The notes: generated from the sequence alone by a model not told the origin. A stretch of 64,000 nucleotides of DNA from Pseudorhodoplanes sp. (GCA_022843165.1 JALHOD010000005.1:1-64000); one strand, 5' to 3'; counted from the first letter of the stretch, positions 46,310 to 54,929 are shown. Numbers and translations are program-made.

Positions 46310-46449
46310 AGCCACCGGACCGCATCGAGGCTTTGTCCTTCGACCGCGCCGCCTTGTGGGAGCGCGTCAGCGCCGCGCCGTCCCTCACCGTGAACGAGAA
46401 GCGCGCGGCGGCGGGATACGCGCCGGTCGAGGGCGGGGATGTGTTCTAG
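46310..46449 (+). pseudogene. Duplicated 3' end of the portal gene
   Basis: Encodes DRIEALSFDRAALWERVSAAPSLTVNEKRAAAGYAPVEGGDVF-stop, near-identical to the portal C-terminus at 44775-44906. Confidence 0.92.
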
Positions 46450-46511
46450 AATCCTCTCCAAAGCGGGGAGAGGCGAAGTGCATTGAGCTTCGCGGGCAAA
46501 GATCACGCGAC

Positions 46512-47372
46512 ATGACCAAACTAAACGACGCCTGGCTGGCGCGCCAACGTGCACGCCGGCTGCGCCCGAACGCGCATCTTTACATGCGCCCCGACGCGCA
46601 TCGTTTTGTGCGCCCCGACGCGCAGCGCTTTCTGCGCCCGGACTGGAAGCGCTACGTGCAGGCGGGCTTCGACCCGCTGTTCGTTCACGCGCTGCTGGAA
46701 GGCAAGGCCAATTTCAGCCCCGGCCAGCCGCGCGTGCCGAAGGGCAATCCGGACGGCGGGCAGTGGACGGATGAGGGTGGGGGGAGCGGTGACAATCTCG
46801 GTGCCATGGGTGACAGTGACGAGGGCGGCGGTGGCAACGATTCACCGCCCGGGATCGGACACAATGAAGGTCCGCCGCTCGATCCGCCGGACATTCCGCA
46901 GCGGCGGCCACCGTCCGCATCGGAAAAGAACGCCTTCCTGAAATCCGCTGCATACTGGCTTGCAAAGGCTTTTCGTGTTGGCACGCCGGTCGGCGCCTTT
47001 TTGTCCGCGATGCAAGCCGCATCATGGCTGGATACCGACAGAGCGTTTATCGACGCCTATCAGGATCCACCGAAGACGATGAAGGAACTACAGGAAGCCG
47101 CGTCCGAACCCCAATGGGGCTATCAGAAACATCACATTGCCGAAAAGGCGTCCGCGCTAGAGGATGGCTTCCCGGAGTCGCTCGTCAACGGTCCGGATAA
47201 CCTGGTGCGCATTCCGGCCTTGAAACACTGGCAGATAACGGGCTGGTATATGACGTCACAAGAGCGGTTTGGTGGACTGTCTCCGCGGGACTATCTTCGG
47301 ATCAAGGGCTGGGAGGAACGGCAGAGAGTTGGCCGTGAGGCGCTCGTCAAATTCGGGATACTCAAACCATGA
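46512..47372 (+). CDS. Polymorphic toxin T2 (paralogue of T1)
   Basis: N-terminus nearly identical to T1, KANFSPGQPRVPKGNPDGGQWTD; C-terminal YQKHHIAEK...NGPDNLVRIPALKHWQITGWY. Confidence 0.7.
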   Translation: MTKLNDAWLARQRARRLRPNAHLYMRPDAHRFVRPDAQRFLRPDWKRYVQAGFDPLFVHALLEGKANFSPGQPRVPKGNPDGGQWTDEGGGSGDNLGAMGDSDEGGGGNDSPPGIGHNEGPPLDPPDIPQRRPPSASEKNAFLKSAAYWLAKAFRVGTPVGAFLSAMQAASWLDTDRAFIDAYQDPPKTMKELQEAASEPQWGYQKHHIAEKASALEDGFPESLVNGPDNLVRIPALKHWQITGWYMTSQERFGGLSPRDYLRIKGWEERQRVGREALVKFGILKP

Positions 47373-47740
47373 CGTCTTCCTCGATTGAACGAACAACGAT
47401 CGATCAGCTGCTGGAGCGTTTCGTATCGATCTGTTTGCAGCAGGACGAGGCGCTTCTGAGAGACGATTATGCCAGATTCAATCGTCTCTATAAGCAGATG
47501 GACGAGATAGACAACGAGTTGCGCGCGCGCGGCCTGGAAGCCAGGCGATCTCTGTCCCGACTATTCGATCATCCTCACATTCAGGTTCGTCTGAAGGCCG
47601 CGACGAGGTCGCTCGGGGTTTTGCCCACGCAAGCGCGTTCTTTACTGGAAGAGATCGCTGAGTCTCAGGAATACCCGCAGGCGGGTGACGCCGGAATGGT
47701 GATCCGGGGCCTCGACGACGGCAGTTTCAAGCCGACCTAG
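47369..47740 (+). CDS. DUF2019-type putative immunity protein (to T2)
   Basis: ATGA overlap with T2; HIQVRLKAATRSLGVLPTQARSLLEEIAESQEYPQAGDAGMVI. Confidence 0.75.
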   Translation: MTSSSIERTTIDQLLERFVSICLQQDEALLRDDYARFNRLYKQMDEIDNELRARGLEARRSLSRLFDHPHIQVRLKAATRSLGVLPTQARSLLEEIAESQEYPQAGDAGMVIRGLDDGSFKPT

Positions 47741-47922
47741 CGGCTCTTGACGCAAACAGGCTCCCGCGCTCCATCGCAGCATCGCGCTGCACCTGACGCG
47801 GCGGCACGGCGACCGGATCACCGGAATCCTGCCGGACGCATAACGCACGGCGCCGACGACGATCAGACCGTTTTCCGAAAGCCCCGGCCAGCCGCCGGGG
47901 CTTTTTCATTGGAGCGCACGCC

Positions 47923-48108
47923 ATGCCCGACCTGACGCAGATTTTCATCGAGCGCGGCGATCTCGCGCATCTGGCGCTGTTCCTGTGGGCGTCGGGCGCC
48001 AGCGTGCTGCTGGTTTTTGCCGTGCGCGAGCTCGTCGCAGCCCAGCGGCGCTTCGACGATTTCGTGCGCGAGCTCTCGCGGTTCAATCGCAAGTTCGGAG
48101 GCAAGTGA
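47923..48108 (+). CDS. Small TM protein between portal and protease (GTA gp3.5-like position)
   Basis: MPDLTQIFIERGDLAHLALFLWASGASVLLVFAVRELVAAQRRFDDFVREL. Confidence 0.55.
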   Translation: MPDLTQIFIERGDLAHLALFLWASGASVLLVFAVRELVAAQRRFDDFVRELSRFNRKFGGK

Positions 48109-48283
48109 CATGGACTCCCTGCATGGCGTGCTGCGCGCGATCCAGAAGCCGCAGCGGCGCGACCACCTGAGCGTGTTCCGCCAGTTTCTCGATCATCTCG
48201 ACCGCGTCGGCCGCAGCAAGCCCGCGCGCGATGTGAAGGCGCGGCAAGGCAGCAAGCGCAAAAGCCGGCGCGGGAAGGGATAA

Positions 48284-48491
48284 CCCTCTCCCCGCGCCGA
48301 ACTCGGGTTTACCCGAGTTCGGCCACTTGATCTTTGGCCGAAGTCGGAAACATCCGACTTCGGCGTGGGAGAGGGTGGCGAGCGCCGCAAGGCGCGAGCC
48401 GGGTGAGGGGTGCTGTCCTCACTTTGGCCGCCTGCCCCCTCACCCGGTTTCTCGCTTCGCTCGAAACCACCCTCTCCCGCAAGGGGAGAGG
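48284..48491. repeat. Composite palindromic intergenic repeat
   Basis: Perfect IR CCGAACTCGGGT-TT-ACCCGAGTTCGG (48297-48322), CCGAAGTCGGA-AACA-TCCGACTTCGG (48338-48363), CCTCTCCC-GCAA-GGGGAGAGG near 48471-48491. Confidence 0.8.
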
Positions 48492-48545
48492 ATTTTTCTC
48501 TGCGCGGCGATGCCGGAGCCTTCGTCACCTTCTGAAGGACGACCC

Positions 48546-49160
48546 ATGTCCGCATTCCCCGAACCCACCCTCGACTCCGTCTTCCGCCCGCGCACCACCC
48601 TCGCGCCGGACGGAACGATCGCGGGCTATGCCTCGCTGTTCGGCGAGATCGACGCGTCTCGCGATATGGTGATGCCGGGCGCGTTTGCGGCGACGCTGAG
48701 AACACGCGGCCTGCGCCGCATCCCCATGCTGTTCCAGCACGACCCGGCCGAGCCCATCGGGATCTGGCTGGAGCTGCGCGAGGACCATCGCGGGCTCTAT
48801 GCGCGCGGCCGGCTGATCCCGGAGGTGATGCGGGCGCGCGAACTCCTGGCGCTGCTGAAGGCCGGCGCCTCGGACGGGCTCTCGATCGGCTTCAGGACGG
48901 TGACCGCGCGCATCGATCCGAAGACGCGGGTGCGGCGTCTGCACGCGGTCGATCTCTGGGAAATCTCGCTGGTCACCTTCCCGCTGCTGGCGGGGGCGCG
49001 CGTCCAGAGCGTGAAGGAGAACGCAGCTTGCTCCCGGCCCGTGTCCCTTGCGCGGACGCGCGCCGAAGGGGAATGGAAGAAGCTGTGCGGGCAGGGCGCG
49101 AGCGTCGTGCCGCTGCGCCCGCGTCTGCGGCGGGAGGCGCAGCATGCCGCACACCTCTAG
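48546..49160 (+). CDS. HK97-family prohead protease (GTA gp4 type)
   Basis: IAGYASLFGEIDASRDMVMPGAFAATL, LFQHDPAEPIG, LWEISLVTFPLL. Confidence 0.93.
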   Translation: MSAFPEPTLDSVFRPRTTLAPDGTIAGYASLFGEIDASRDMVMPGAFAATLRTRGLRRIPMLFQHDPAEPIGIWLELREDHRGLYARGRLIPEVMRARELLALLKAGASDGLSIGFRTVTARIDPKTRVRRLHAVDLWEISLVTFPLLAGARVQSVKENAACSRPVSLARTRAEGEWKKLCGQGASVVPLRPRLRREAQHAAHL

Positions 49161-49974
49161 CGTCGCCGCGTCGCGCGCCACGATCGAAAGCGGCCTCGTC
49201 CGCCTGAAATGGCTCGCAGCCGCCGCGCGTTTTCAGCTCGCGCTGCGGCGGCATGACTGGGCGCTGAAAGCGAATTTCGATCCGAACCAGTCGCGCGTGC
49301 CGGCCGGCCATACGGGAGCCGGCCGCTGGACGCGCGCCGGCGGCGGCAGCGGCAGCTTTCCTCGCACCGACGGCCTCACGATTTCGGACGAGACCTCCGC
49401 TCTCTGGATTGGCGGCGAGCAATCCGCCCAAAGTGGTCCGCGCGGGCCATATTCCGGACGCGGGCCGATCATCATCAACGGGCAATGGGTGCAGCCGACT
49501 CCGGCCCAGTCGGCGCTTCTGGCGTCGCTCGAAGCGCGCGCCGACGCCGCCATTCGCCGGGTGCAGGAAATTTTCCCCGCGTGGCGTCCGACGGCCAGTC
49601 TGTACAACACCGTTGAAGGCCGTATTGCCAGAGCGAGGGCTGAAGCCGAGCAGGCGGAGTTTCGGATTGCCGATTTTCAGCGCAACGGCATCCTGCCAGG
49701 ATTGTTCGCGCGGGAGTCAATTCCCGCGCGCGGGCCGGAGCGGGATTTTTTTGTCTCAGAACGTCTGCAAGTAAACGAAATGGGTCGTATATATGGCTGT
49801 CATACCTGCGGAACGGTCAGTCCCGGCACCATCTCCGGCAATCATGTGCCGGATCATCAATACCCGACGGCGCTGAACCCGTTTGGCAGGGCCCAACGTC
49901 TTTATCCGCAATGCCTGACTTGCATGCGGCGGCAGGGTCTTTGGATCGGAAATTATAAGAGGAGGAATCCGTAG
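49144..49974 (+). CDS. Polymorphic toxin T3 (HNH-like C-terminus)
   Basis: KANFDPNQSRVPAGHTGAGRWTR; C-terminal GCHTCGTVSPGTISGNHVPDHQYPTALNPFGRAQRLYPQCLTCMRRQG. Confidence 0.7.
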   Translation: MPHTSSVAASRATIESGLVRLKWLAAAARFQLALRRHDWALKANFDPNQSRVPAGHTGAGRWTRAGGGSGSFPRTDGLTISDETSALWIGGEQSAQSGPRGPYSGRGPIIINGQWVQPTPAQSALLASLEARADAAIRRVQEIFPAWRPTASLYNTVEGRIARARAEAEQAEFRIADFQRNGILPGLFARESIPARGPERDFFVSERLQVNEMGRIYGCHTCGTVSPGTISGNHVPDHQYPTALNPFGRAQRLYPQCLTCMRRQGLWIGNYKRRNP

Positions 49975-49976
49975 TC

Positions 49977-50342
49977 GTGGCAAGCACAACCAAGGTGGCT
50001 CCTCCAAACTCGCTGCTTGTTATTTCGGATTCCTCCGGAGGAACAGTGCCGGATTTTGAGAGAGGAAAATTAATATTGGCAACGGCATCGTGCGTCGCGG
50101 TCGGTTGCCTGATGTACCTAGACGGTGAGACCGAGGTTGTTGTCGGGAATCCTAGTGAGGTGGCCTTTGGGCGCGCGCCGGCCTTCGATGGGATGCTGGA
50201 GACCCCGAGCCACACAGTGGTCATCTCGACCGTCGAATTGGAGACGGTGCTTCAAGCAGCTGTTCCGAACGTCAGGACGAGGATCAGAATATGGGTGAAC
50301 CATCCGACGGAACCTGACAAAATTGGTATTGGCCTTGATTAG
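49977..50342 (+). CDS. Putative immunity protein (to T3)
   Basis: GTG-start 121 aa ORF starting 2 nt after the T3 stop codon. Confidence 0.5.
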   Translation: MASTTKVAPPNSLLVISDSSGGTVPDFERGKLILATASCVAVGCLMYLDGETEVVVGNPSEVAFGRAPAFDGMLETPSHTVVISTVELETVLQAAVPNVRTRIRIWVNHPTEPDKIGIGLD

Positions 50343-50452
50343 GCATCATCCGGCCAACTGACCACTCCTCATCATCGTCGCAATCGAAGCGAAGTTGTTT
50401 CGTCGCGCAAACGCGCGCGCGAATACTCTTGTCCATTCACAAGGAGAACCTC

Positions 50453-51703
50453 ATGGACCTCGACACCCACGACCATCTGGAAACCAAGGCCGGCTTCCCG
50501 CCCGACGCGGCGGTGACGCATGCCGAGATGATGCGCGCCTTCGACGCCTTCCGCGACGCCAATGACGAGCGGCTGGCGCAGATCGAACGCAAGCGCGCCG
50601 ACGTTCTGCTGGACGACAAGGTGGCGCGCATCAACAGCGTGATCGACGCGCATCAGCGCAGGCTCGACGATCTGACGCTGAGGGGCGCGCGTCCGGCGCT
50701 CGGGCCAAGCGGGACGCAGACGCACGACGCGCGCGAACACAAGGCGGCGTTCGAGTCCTATGTCCGCGCGGGCGAAAGCGCCGGCCTGCGCCAGCTTGAA
50801 ACCAAGGCGATGTCGGCCTCGTCCAATCCCGATGGCGGCTATCTGGTGCCGCCGGAAGTTGAGATCGAGATCGGCAAACGGCTGACCGCGATCTCGCCGA
50901 TCCGCTCGATCGCCGGCGTGCGCGAGATTTCGGCCAGCGTCTACAAGAAGCCGTTCATGACCACGGGGCCGGCGACCGGCTGGGTGGGGGAGACCGCGGC
51001 GCGGCCGCAGACCAATTCGCCGGTGCTCGACGAACTCTCGTTCCCGGCGATGGAGCTCTACGCCATGCCGGCGGCGACCACGACGCTGCTGGAAGACACT
51101 GCCGTCAATCTCGACGAATGGATCGCCGCCGAGGTCGAGCAGGTTTTTGCCCAGCAGGAAGGCGCCGCGTTCGTCAACGGCGACGGCGTCAACAAGCCGA
51201 AGGGTTTTCTGCAATATGACAAGGTGGCGGAATCCTCCTGGGCCTGGGGCCAGATCGGCTTTGTCGAGACCGGTCTCGACGGCGGCTTTCCGGCGGAGGC
51301 GCCGGGCGATGCGCTGATCAATCTGGTCTATGCGCTGAAGGCGGGCTATCGCCAGAACGGCGTGTTCGTGATGAACCGCAAGACGCAGAGCGCGATCCGC
51401 AAGCTGAAGGACGACGACGGGCAATATTTCTGGCAGCCGCCCTCGCTTGCGGGCGGGCGCGCGTCGCTGATGAGCTTCCCGGTGGTCGAGGCCGAAGATA
51501 TGCCGGACATCGCGGCGGATTCCTATTCGGTCGCGTTCGGCGATTTCAACCGCGGCTATCTCATCGTGGACCGCCAGGGCGTGCGGGTGCTGCGCGATCC
51601 CTATTCCGCCAAGCCTTACGTGCTGTTCTACACCACCAAGCGGGTGGGCGGCGGCGTGCAGGACTTTGACGCCATCAAGCTGCTGAAATTCTCGGGGGCG
51701 TGA
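50453..51703 (+). CDS. HK97-family major capsid protein (GTA gp5 type)
   Basis: KAMSASSNPDGGYLVPPEVEIEIGKRLTAISPIRSIAGVREISASVYKKPF; preceded by AAGGAG. Confidence 0.95.
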   Translation: MDLDTHDHLETKAGFPPDAAVTHAEMMRAFDAFRDANDERLAQIERKRADVLLDDKVARINSVIDAHQRRLDDLTLRGARPALGPSGTQTHDAREHKAAFESYVRAGESAGLRQLETKAMSASSNPDGGYLVPPEVEIEIGKRLTAISPIRSIAGVREISASVYKKPFMTTGPATGWVGETAARPQTNSPVLDELSFPAMELYAMPAATTTLLEDTAVNLDEWIAAEVEQVFAQQEGAAFVNGDGVNKPKGFLQYDKVAESSWAWGQIGFVETGLDGGFPAEAPGDALINLVYALKAGYRQNGVFVMNRKTQSAIRKLKDDDGQYFWQPPSLAGGRASLMSFPVVEAEDMPDIAADSYSVAFGDFNRGYLIVDRQGVRVLRDPYSAKPYVLFYTTKRVGGGVQDFDAIKLLKFSGA

Positions 51704-51828
51704 TGTCGGCGGCGGCGAAGCCGGACCGTTCCGGCTTCGCCGTCCGTGCGGGTTCGGCCACAAAAACCTGAAGACGCGCGTGATTTCCATCCACCATATT
51801 GAAAAAGAGGGGGAGAAGGAGAACTCCC

Positions 51829-51990
51829 ATGCGCATCTTTATATTGTCCGTTCTTGTCGCCGTTGTCCTGGCCGTGGGCTGGGCCTATGGCCTGAATACG
51901 GTGCAGCAAAGCATTGCCGGCGCCTATATCGGCGACTCGGTCCGCTTCAACCAGGATGAGCGGGTGAACGCCTATGGCCGCGAAGGCTGA
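51829..51990 (+). CDS. Small secreted/TM hypothetical protein
   Basis: MRIFILSVLVAVVLAVGWAYGLNTVQQSIAGAYIGDSVRFNQDERVNAYGREG; GGAGAAGGAGA RBS region. Confidence 0.5.
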   Translation: MRIFILSVLVAVVLAVGWAYGLNTVQQSIAGAYIGDSVRFNQDERVNAYGREG

Positions 51991-51999
51991 CGCCGCCGG

Positions 52000-52752
52000 T
52001 CACGGCAGCGGCGAGCCGAGCTTCCTCGCGGTCTCCGCGATCCAGGGATAATAAAGCTGCAGCGGCGTGACGCCGGTCAGGCCGCCGCAGCCCTCGGCGC
52101 CGTTCGGCCCGGTCGACCAGCTCACCACGCCGATCACCACAAAGCGCCCGCCGCTGTCCTGAAACACCGGCGCGCCGGAATCGCCGGTGCAGGCGCCCAA
52201 GCCGGCGCGTTCGTTCCTCGTCGCCGGGTCCATCAGGCGGATCTGCAGATTGCCCGGCTTGCCGGTGGCCGCCAGCGTCGCCTGGCGCAGCGTGCCGCCG
52301 CTCTTGCCGTTGCCGCGTTCCGACAGGCCGAGGCCCGACACCACAAAGCGGTCGCCGGGCTGCACGTTCAGCTTCGCGCCCGAGAGCGGCACCGGCGTGA
52401 CGGCGGCGGGCGCGGCGATCCTGATCAGGGCGACGTCAGCGGTGACGCGCGCCCTGTTGTAATTGTCGAGATTGAATTGCGGGTGCCGCGCGATCTGCGC
52501 GGTGTCGCGCAGCCGCGGCTGTTTCTGCGCGTCGTATTCCACCAGCTTGTAGTCGGCGCCCGGCACCACGCAATGCGCGGCGGTCAGCACCAGGTCGCGC
52601 GCGATATAGGCGCCGGTGCAGAAATTGCCGCGCGAGCCGACGATGGTGACGGCGGAATGCGCGCCGTTCACCGGCGCGGCGCCGCCGACCATGGCGGCGG
52701 CGGGGGCCGGCAATAACAACAGAGCGGAGAGGGCGAGCGCGCGGCGGATCAT
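52000..52752 (-). CDS. Secreted trypsin-like serine protease
   Basis: VLTAAHC, ADVALIRIAAPA, GACTGDSGAPVF; signal peptide from MIRRALALSALLLLPAPAAA. Confidence 0.9.
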   Translation of the reverse strand: MIRRALALSALLLLPAPAAAMVGGAAPVNGAHSAVTIVGSRGNFCTGAYIARDLVLTAAHCVVPGADYKLVEYDAQKQPRLRDTAQIARHPQFNLDNYNRARVTADVALIRIAAPAAVTPVPLSGAKLNVQPGDRFVVSGLGLSERGNGKSGGTLRQATLAATGKPGNLQIRLMDPATRNERAGLGACTGDSGAPVFQDSGGRFVVIGVVSWSTGPNGAEGCGGLTGVTPLQLYYPWIAETARKLGSPLP

Positions 52753-52812
52753 GCCGCGTGTTGAGCCCCGTTCTGTGCGCGCTGTCAACGGGATTTCAGA
52801 CTGGAGCGGATG

Positions 52813-53497
52813 CGTGGCGCAGGTCAGGCCGGAATGGGTGGAGCATCAATGCAAGCGGTGGCTCCGCCATGATGCACACCGCTGGCTGCGGCCGGACTGC
52901 CGCCGCTTTCTTTCACCCGATGCCGATCCGGAGGTGTTCCTCAGGCTGTTCGAACGCAAGGCCAATTTCAATCCGAACCAGCCGCGGGTGCCGAAGGGCA
53001 ATCCGGATGGCGGGTAGTGGACTAATGATGTGGGAGAAACGGGGGAGACGCCCTCAAATGTCTCAGTTGAAGAGCAATCAGAATTTGATGAATCCCCCAC
53101 CGAATTCAGTTCTGCCAGAGCCAAGGGACATCATTTCCTGCCCAGATCGGTCTACAAGGATATGTCACTCTCAGCAGAGACGCGGAAAGTGTTTGATGAC
53201 GCGACTACTGGACCGATTGGCCTGAGAGCGCGTTCAGAAGATAATGTGCTCAGGGGAAATTTTTGGGATGGCAAGAAAGGTGCGCACGGTCTCTACAACG
53301 ATGCCGCGAAGGAACTGATGGATTCATTTATGGAAACAAATGGTATGGTGCCCGAACATATGAGCCCTAATCAGGCCCGATTACTTATCGAAAGAATCAA
53401 GACGTCGCAGGATTCCCGTATTCGAGATTTTCTCAATTCCATATGGCTTCTTCAGTATTTGCGCCGCCTGCGTATCGGCGGGCGTGGCATCGAATAA
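52813..53497 (+). pseudogene. Polymorphic toxin T4, interrupted by in-frame amber codon
   Basis: WLRHDAHRWLRPDCRRFL...RKANFNPNQPRVPKGNPDGG-[TAG 53015-53017]-WTNDVGE..., same frame continues to a GHH-type C-terminus KGHHFLPRSVYKDM. Confidence 0.75.
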
Positions 53498-53509
53498 GGT
53501 AGGTGCTTT

Positions 53510-53911
53510 ATGCAGGAAGAAGCGGAGACCCAGCAAGAGAAGGATTGGAGTGTTCTCTATGATCGCGTTAGTACGCTCATGCGCTCTTTTGGTGTCGAGA
53601 ACGCTTTCAGAAAGGGCGACTTTTGGGTTCGGGATGAAAACTGGGGCAGTCGCAGGCAAGAGATTGAGATTCAGAATCTGAGTTTATTGCGGCCGCATGT
53701 TGTTGCGACTTTGAGGACAGGTTTGCACGATTATCCAGATTGGGAAATCTGGGTTCGTGTCGATGCGCCTGGCAAGGAAGACGAATGGCCCGGCATGGGC
53801 CTGATCATCCACAAGGATGGGATTCTCGACGAGTTGCAGCGAAAGTACCTACCGGAAGAGTTTCGCAATCTGCGCTATGACGACAGTCGACGTCTGTTCG
53901 ATAAGGATTGA
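53510..53911 (+). CDS. Putative immunity protein (to T4)
   Basis: 133 aa ORF immediately downstream of T4. Confidence 0.5.
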   Translation: MQEEAETQQEKDWSVLYDRVSTLMRSFGVENAFRKGDFWVRDENWGSRRQEIEIQNLSLLRPHVVATLRTGLHDYPDWEIWVRVDAPGKEDEWPGMGLIIHKDGILDELQRKYLPEEFRNLRYDDSRRLFDKD

Positions 53912-54002
53912 TCTAGCCGCGACTTTGCACCGCTGATTATCGCGCTTTGCACGAATGTTCTGCGCGCGTCCATCGCTCAACGATTCACCTCAGAGAAAAT
54001 CA

Positions 54003-54578
54003 ATGCCCTCCATTCTCCTCACCGCACCCGCGGGCGAGCCGATCTCGCTTGCCGACATGAAAACCTTTTTGCGCATCGAGCATTCCGACGACGACGCAAC
54101 GATCTCCGCGCTGATCGCGGGCGCGCGCATTCACATCGAGGCGCAGACCCGCCGCGCCCTGATGACGCAGAGCTGGCGGCTGACACGCGATGTCTGGCCG
54201 GGCAGCGGCCGGCTGCCGCTGCTGCCCGCGCCGCTGCGGACGCTCCTCGCCGTGCGCGTGTTCAGGGCTGACGGCACCGCGCAGCTCCTCGACCCGGCCG
54301 GTTTCGGGATCGACAGGATCGCCGCGCCGGCCGTGCTGACTTTCGAACGCGGCGCATTGCCCGCGCCGGGCCGCATCGCCGGCGGGATCGAGCTCGATAT
54401 CGAGGCGGGCTACGGCGCGGCGGCTTCGGATGTGCCGGAGCCCCTGCGCCAGGCAATCCGGCTGCTGGTCGCGCACTGGTACGAGAACCGCGCGCTGATC
54501 GCGGCCAGCGGCGAAGTGGCGAGCGTGCCATCCTCGGTCGCGGGCCTGATCGCGCCCAGCCGGGTGATCTCGCTATGA
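54003..54578 (+). CDS. Head-tail connector protein (GTA gp6 type)
   Basis: EPISLADMKTFLRIEHSDDDATISALIAGARIHIEAQTRRALMTQSW. Confidence 0.9.
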   Translation: MPSILLTAPAGEPISLADMKTFLRIEHSDDDATISALIAGARIHIEAQTRRALMTQSWRLTRDVWPGSGRLPLLPAPLRTLLAVRVFRADGTAQLLDPAGFGIDRIAAPAVLTFERGALPAPGRIAGGIELDIEAGYGAAASDVPEPLRQAIRLLVAHWYENRALIAASGEVASVPSSVAGLIAPSRVISL

Positions 54579-54898
54579 GCGGTCCCGGCCTTCTCAACCG
54601 CCGCCTGACGCTGGAAGCGCCGGCCGAGACGCCGGACGGCGCGGGCGGGGTGACGCGCACATATCATGTCATCGCCACGCTCTGGGCGTCGGTGACGCCC
54701 TTGTCGTCGCACGCGCAGGCCGAAGCCGCCCAGCGCGGCCTGACGGTCACGCACCGCATCGGCTTGCGCCATTCCGCCGACATCACATCGCGCCATCGCT
54801 TTCGCGACGGCGACCGCATTTTCCGCATTGTCGCGCTGCGCGACCGCGACGGCCGCAAGCGCTTCCTGCAGGTCGAGGCCGAAGAGCGAACCGCATAA
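54575..54898 (+). CDS. Phage head closure protein (GTA gp7 type)
   Basis: LLNRRLTLEAPAETPDGAGGVTRTYHVIATLWASVTPL. Confidence 0.88.
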   Translation: MSGPGLLNRRLTLEAPAETPDGAGGVTRTYHVIATLWASVTPLSSHAQAEAAQRGLTVTHRIGLRHSADITSRHRFRDGDRIFRIVALRDRDGRKRFLQVEAEERTA

Positions 54899-54929
54899 CC
54901 CTCTCTGCCATTCCCCGGGGACCATCATC

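Noticed and set aside
48327-48545. N-terminal extension of the prohead protease ORF
   Set aside because: Translates the palindromic intergenic repeat; real start is ATG 48546 (MSAFPEPTLDSVF).
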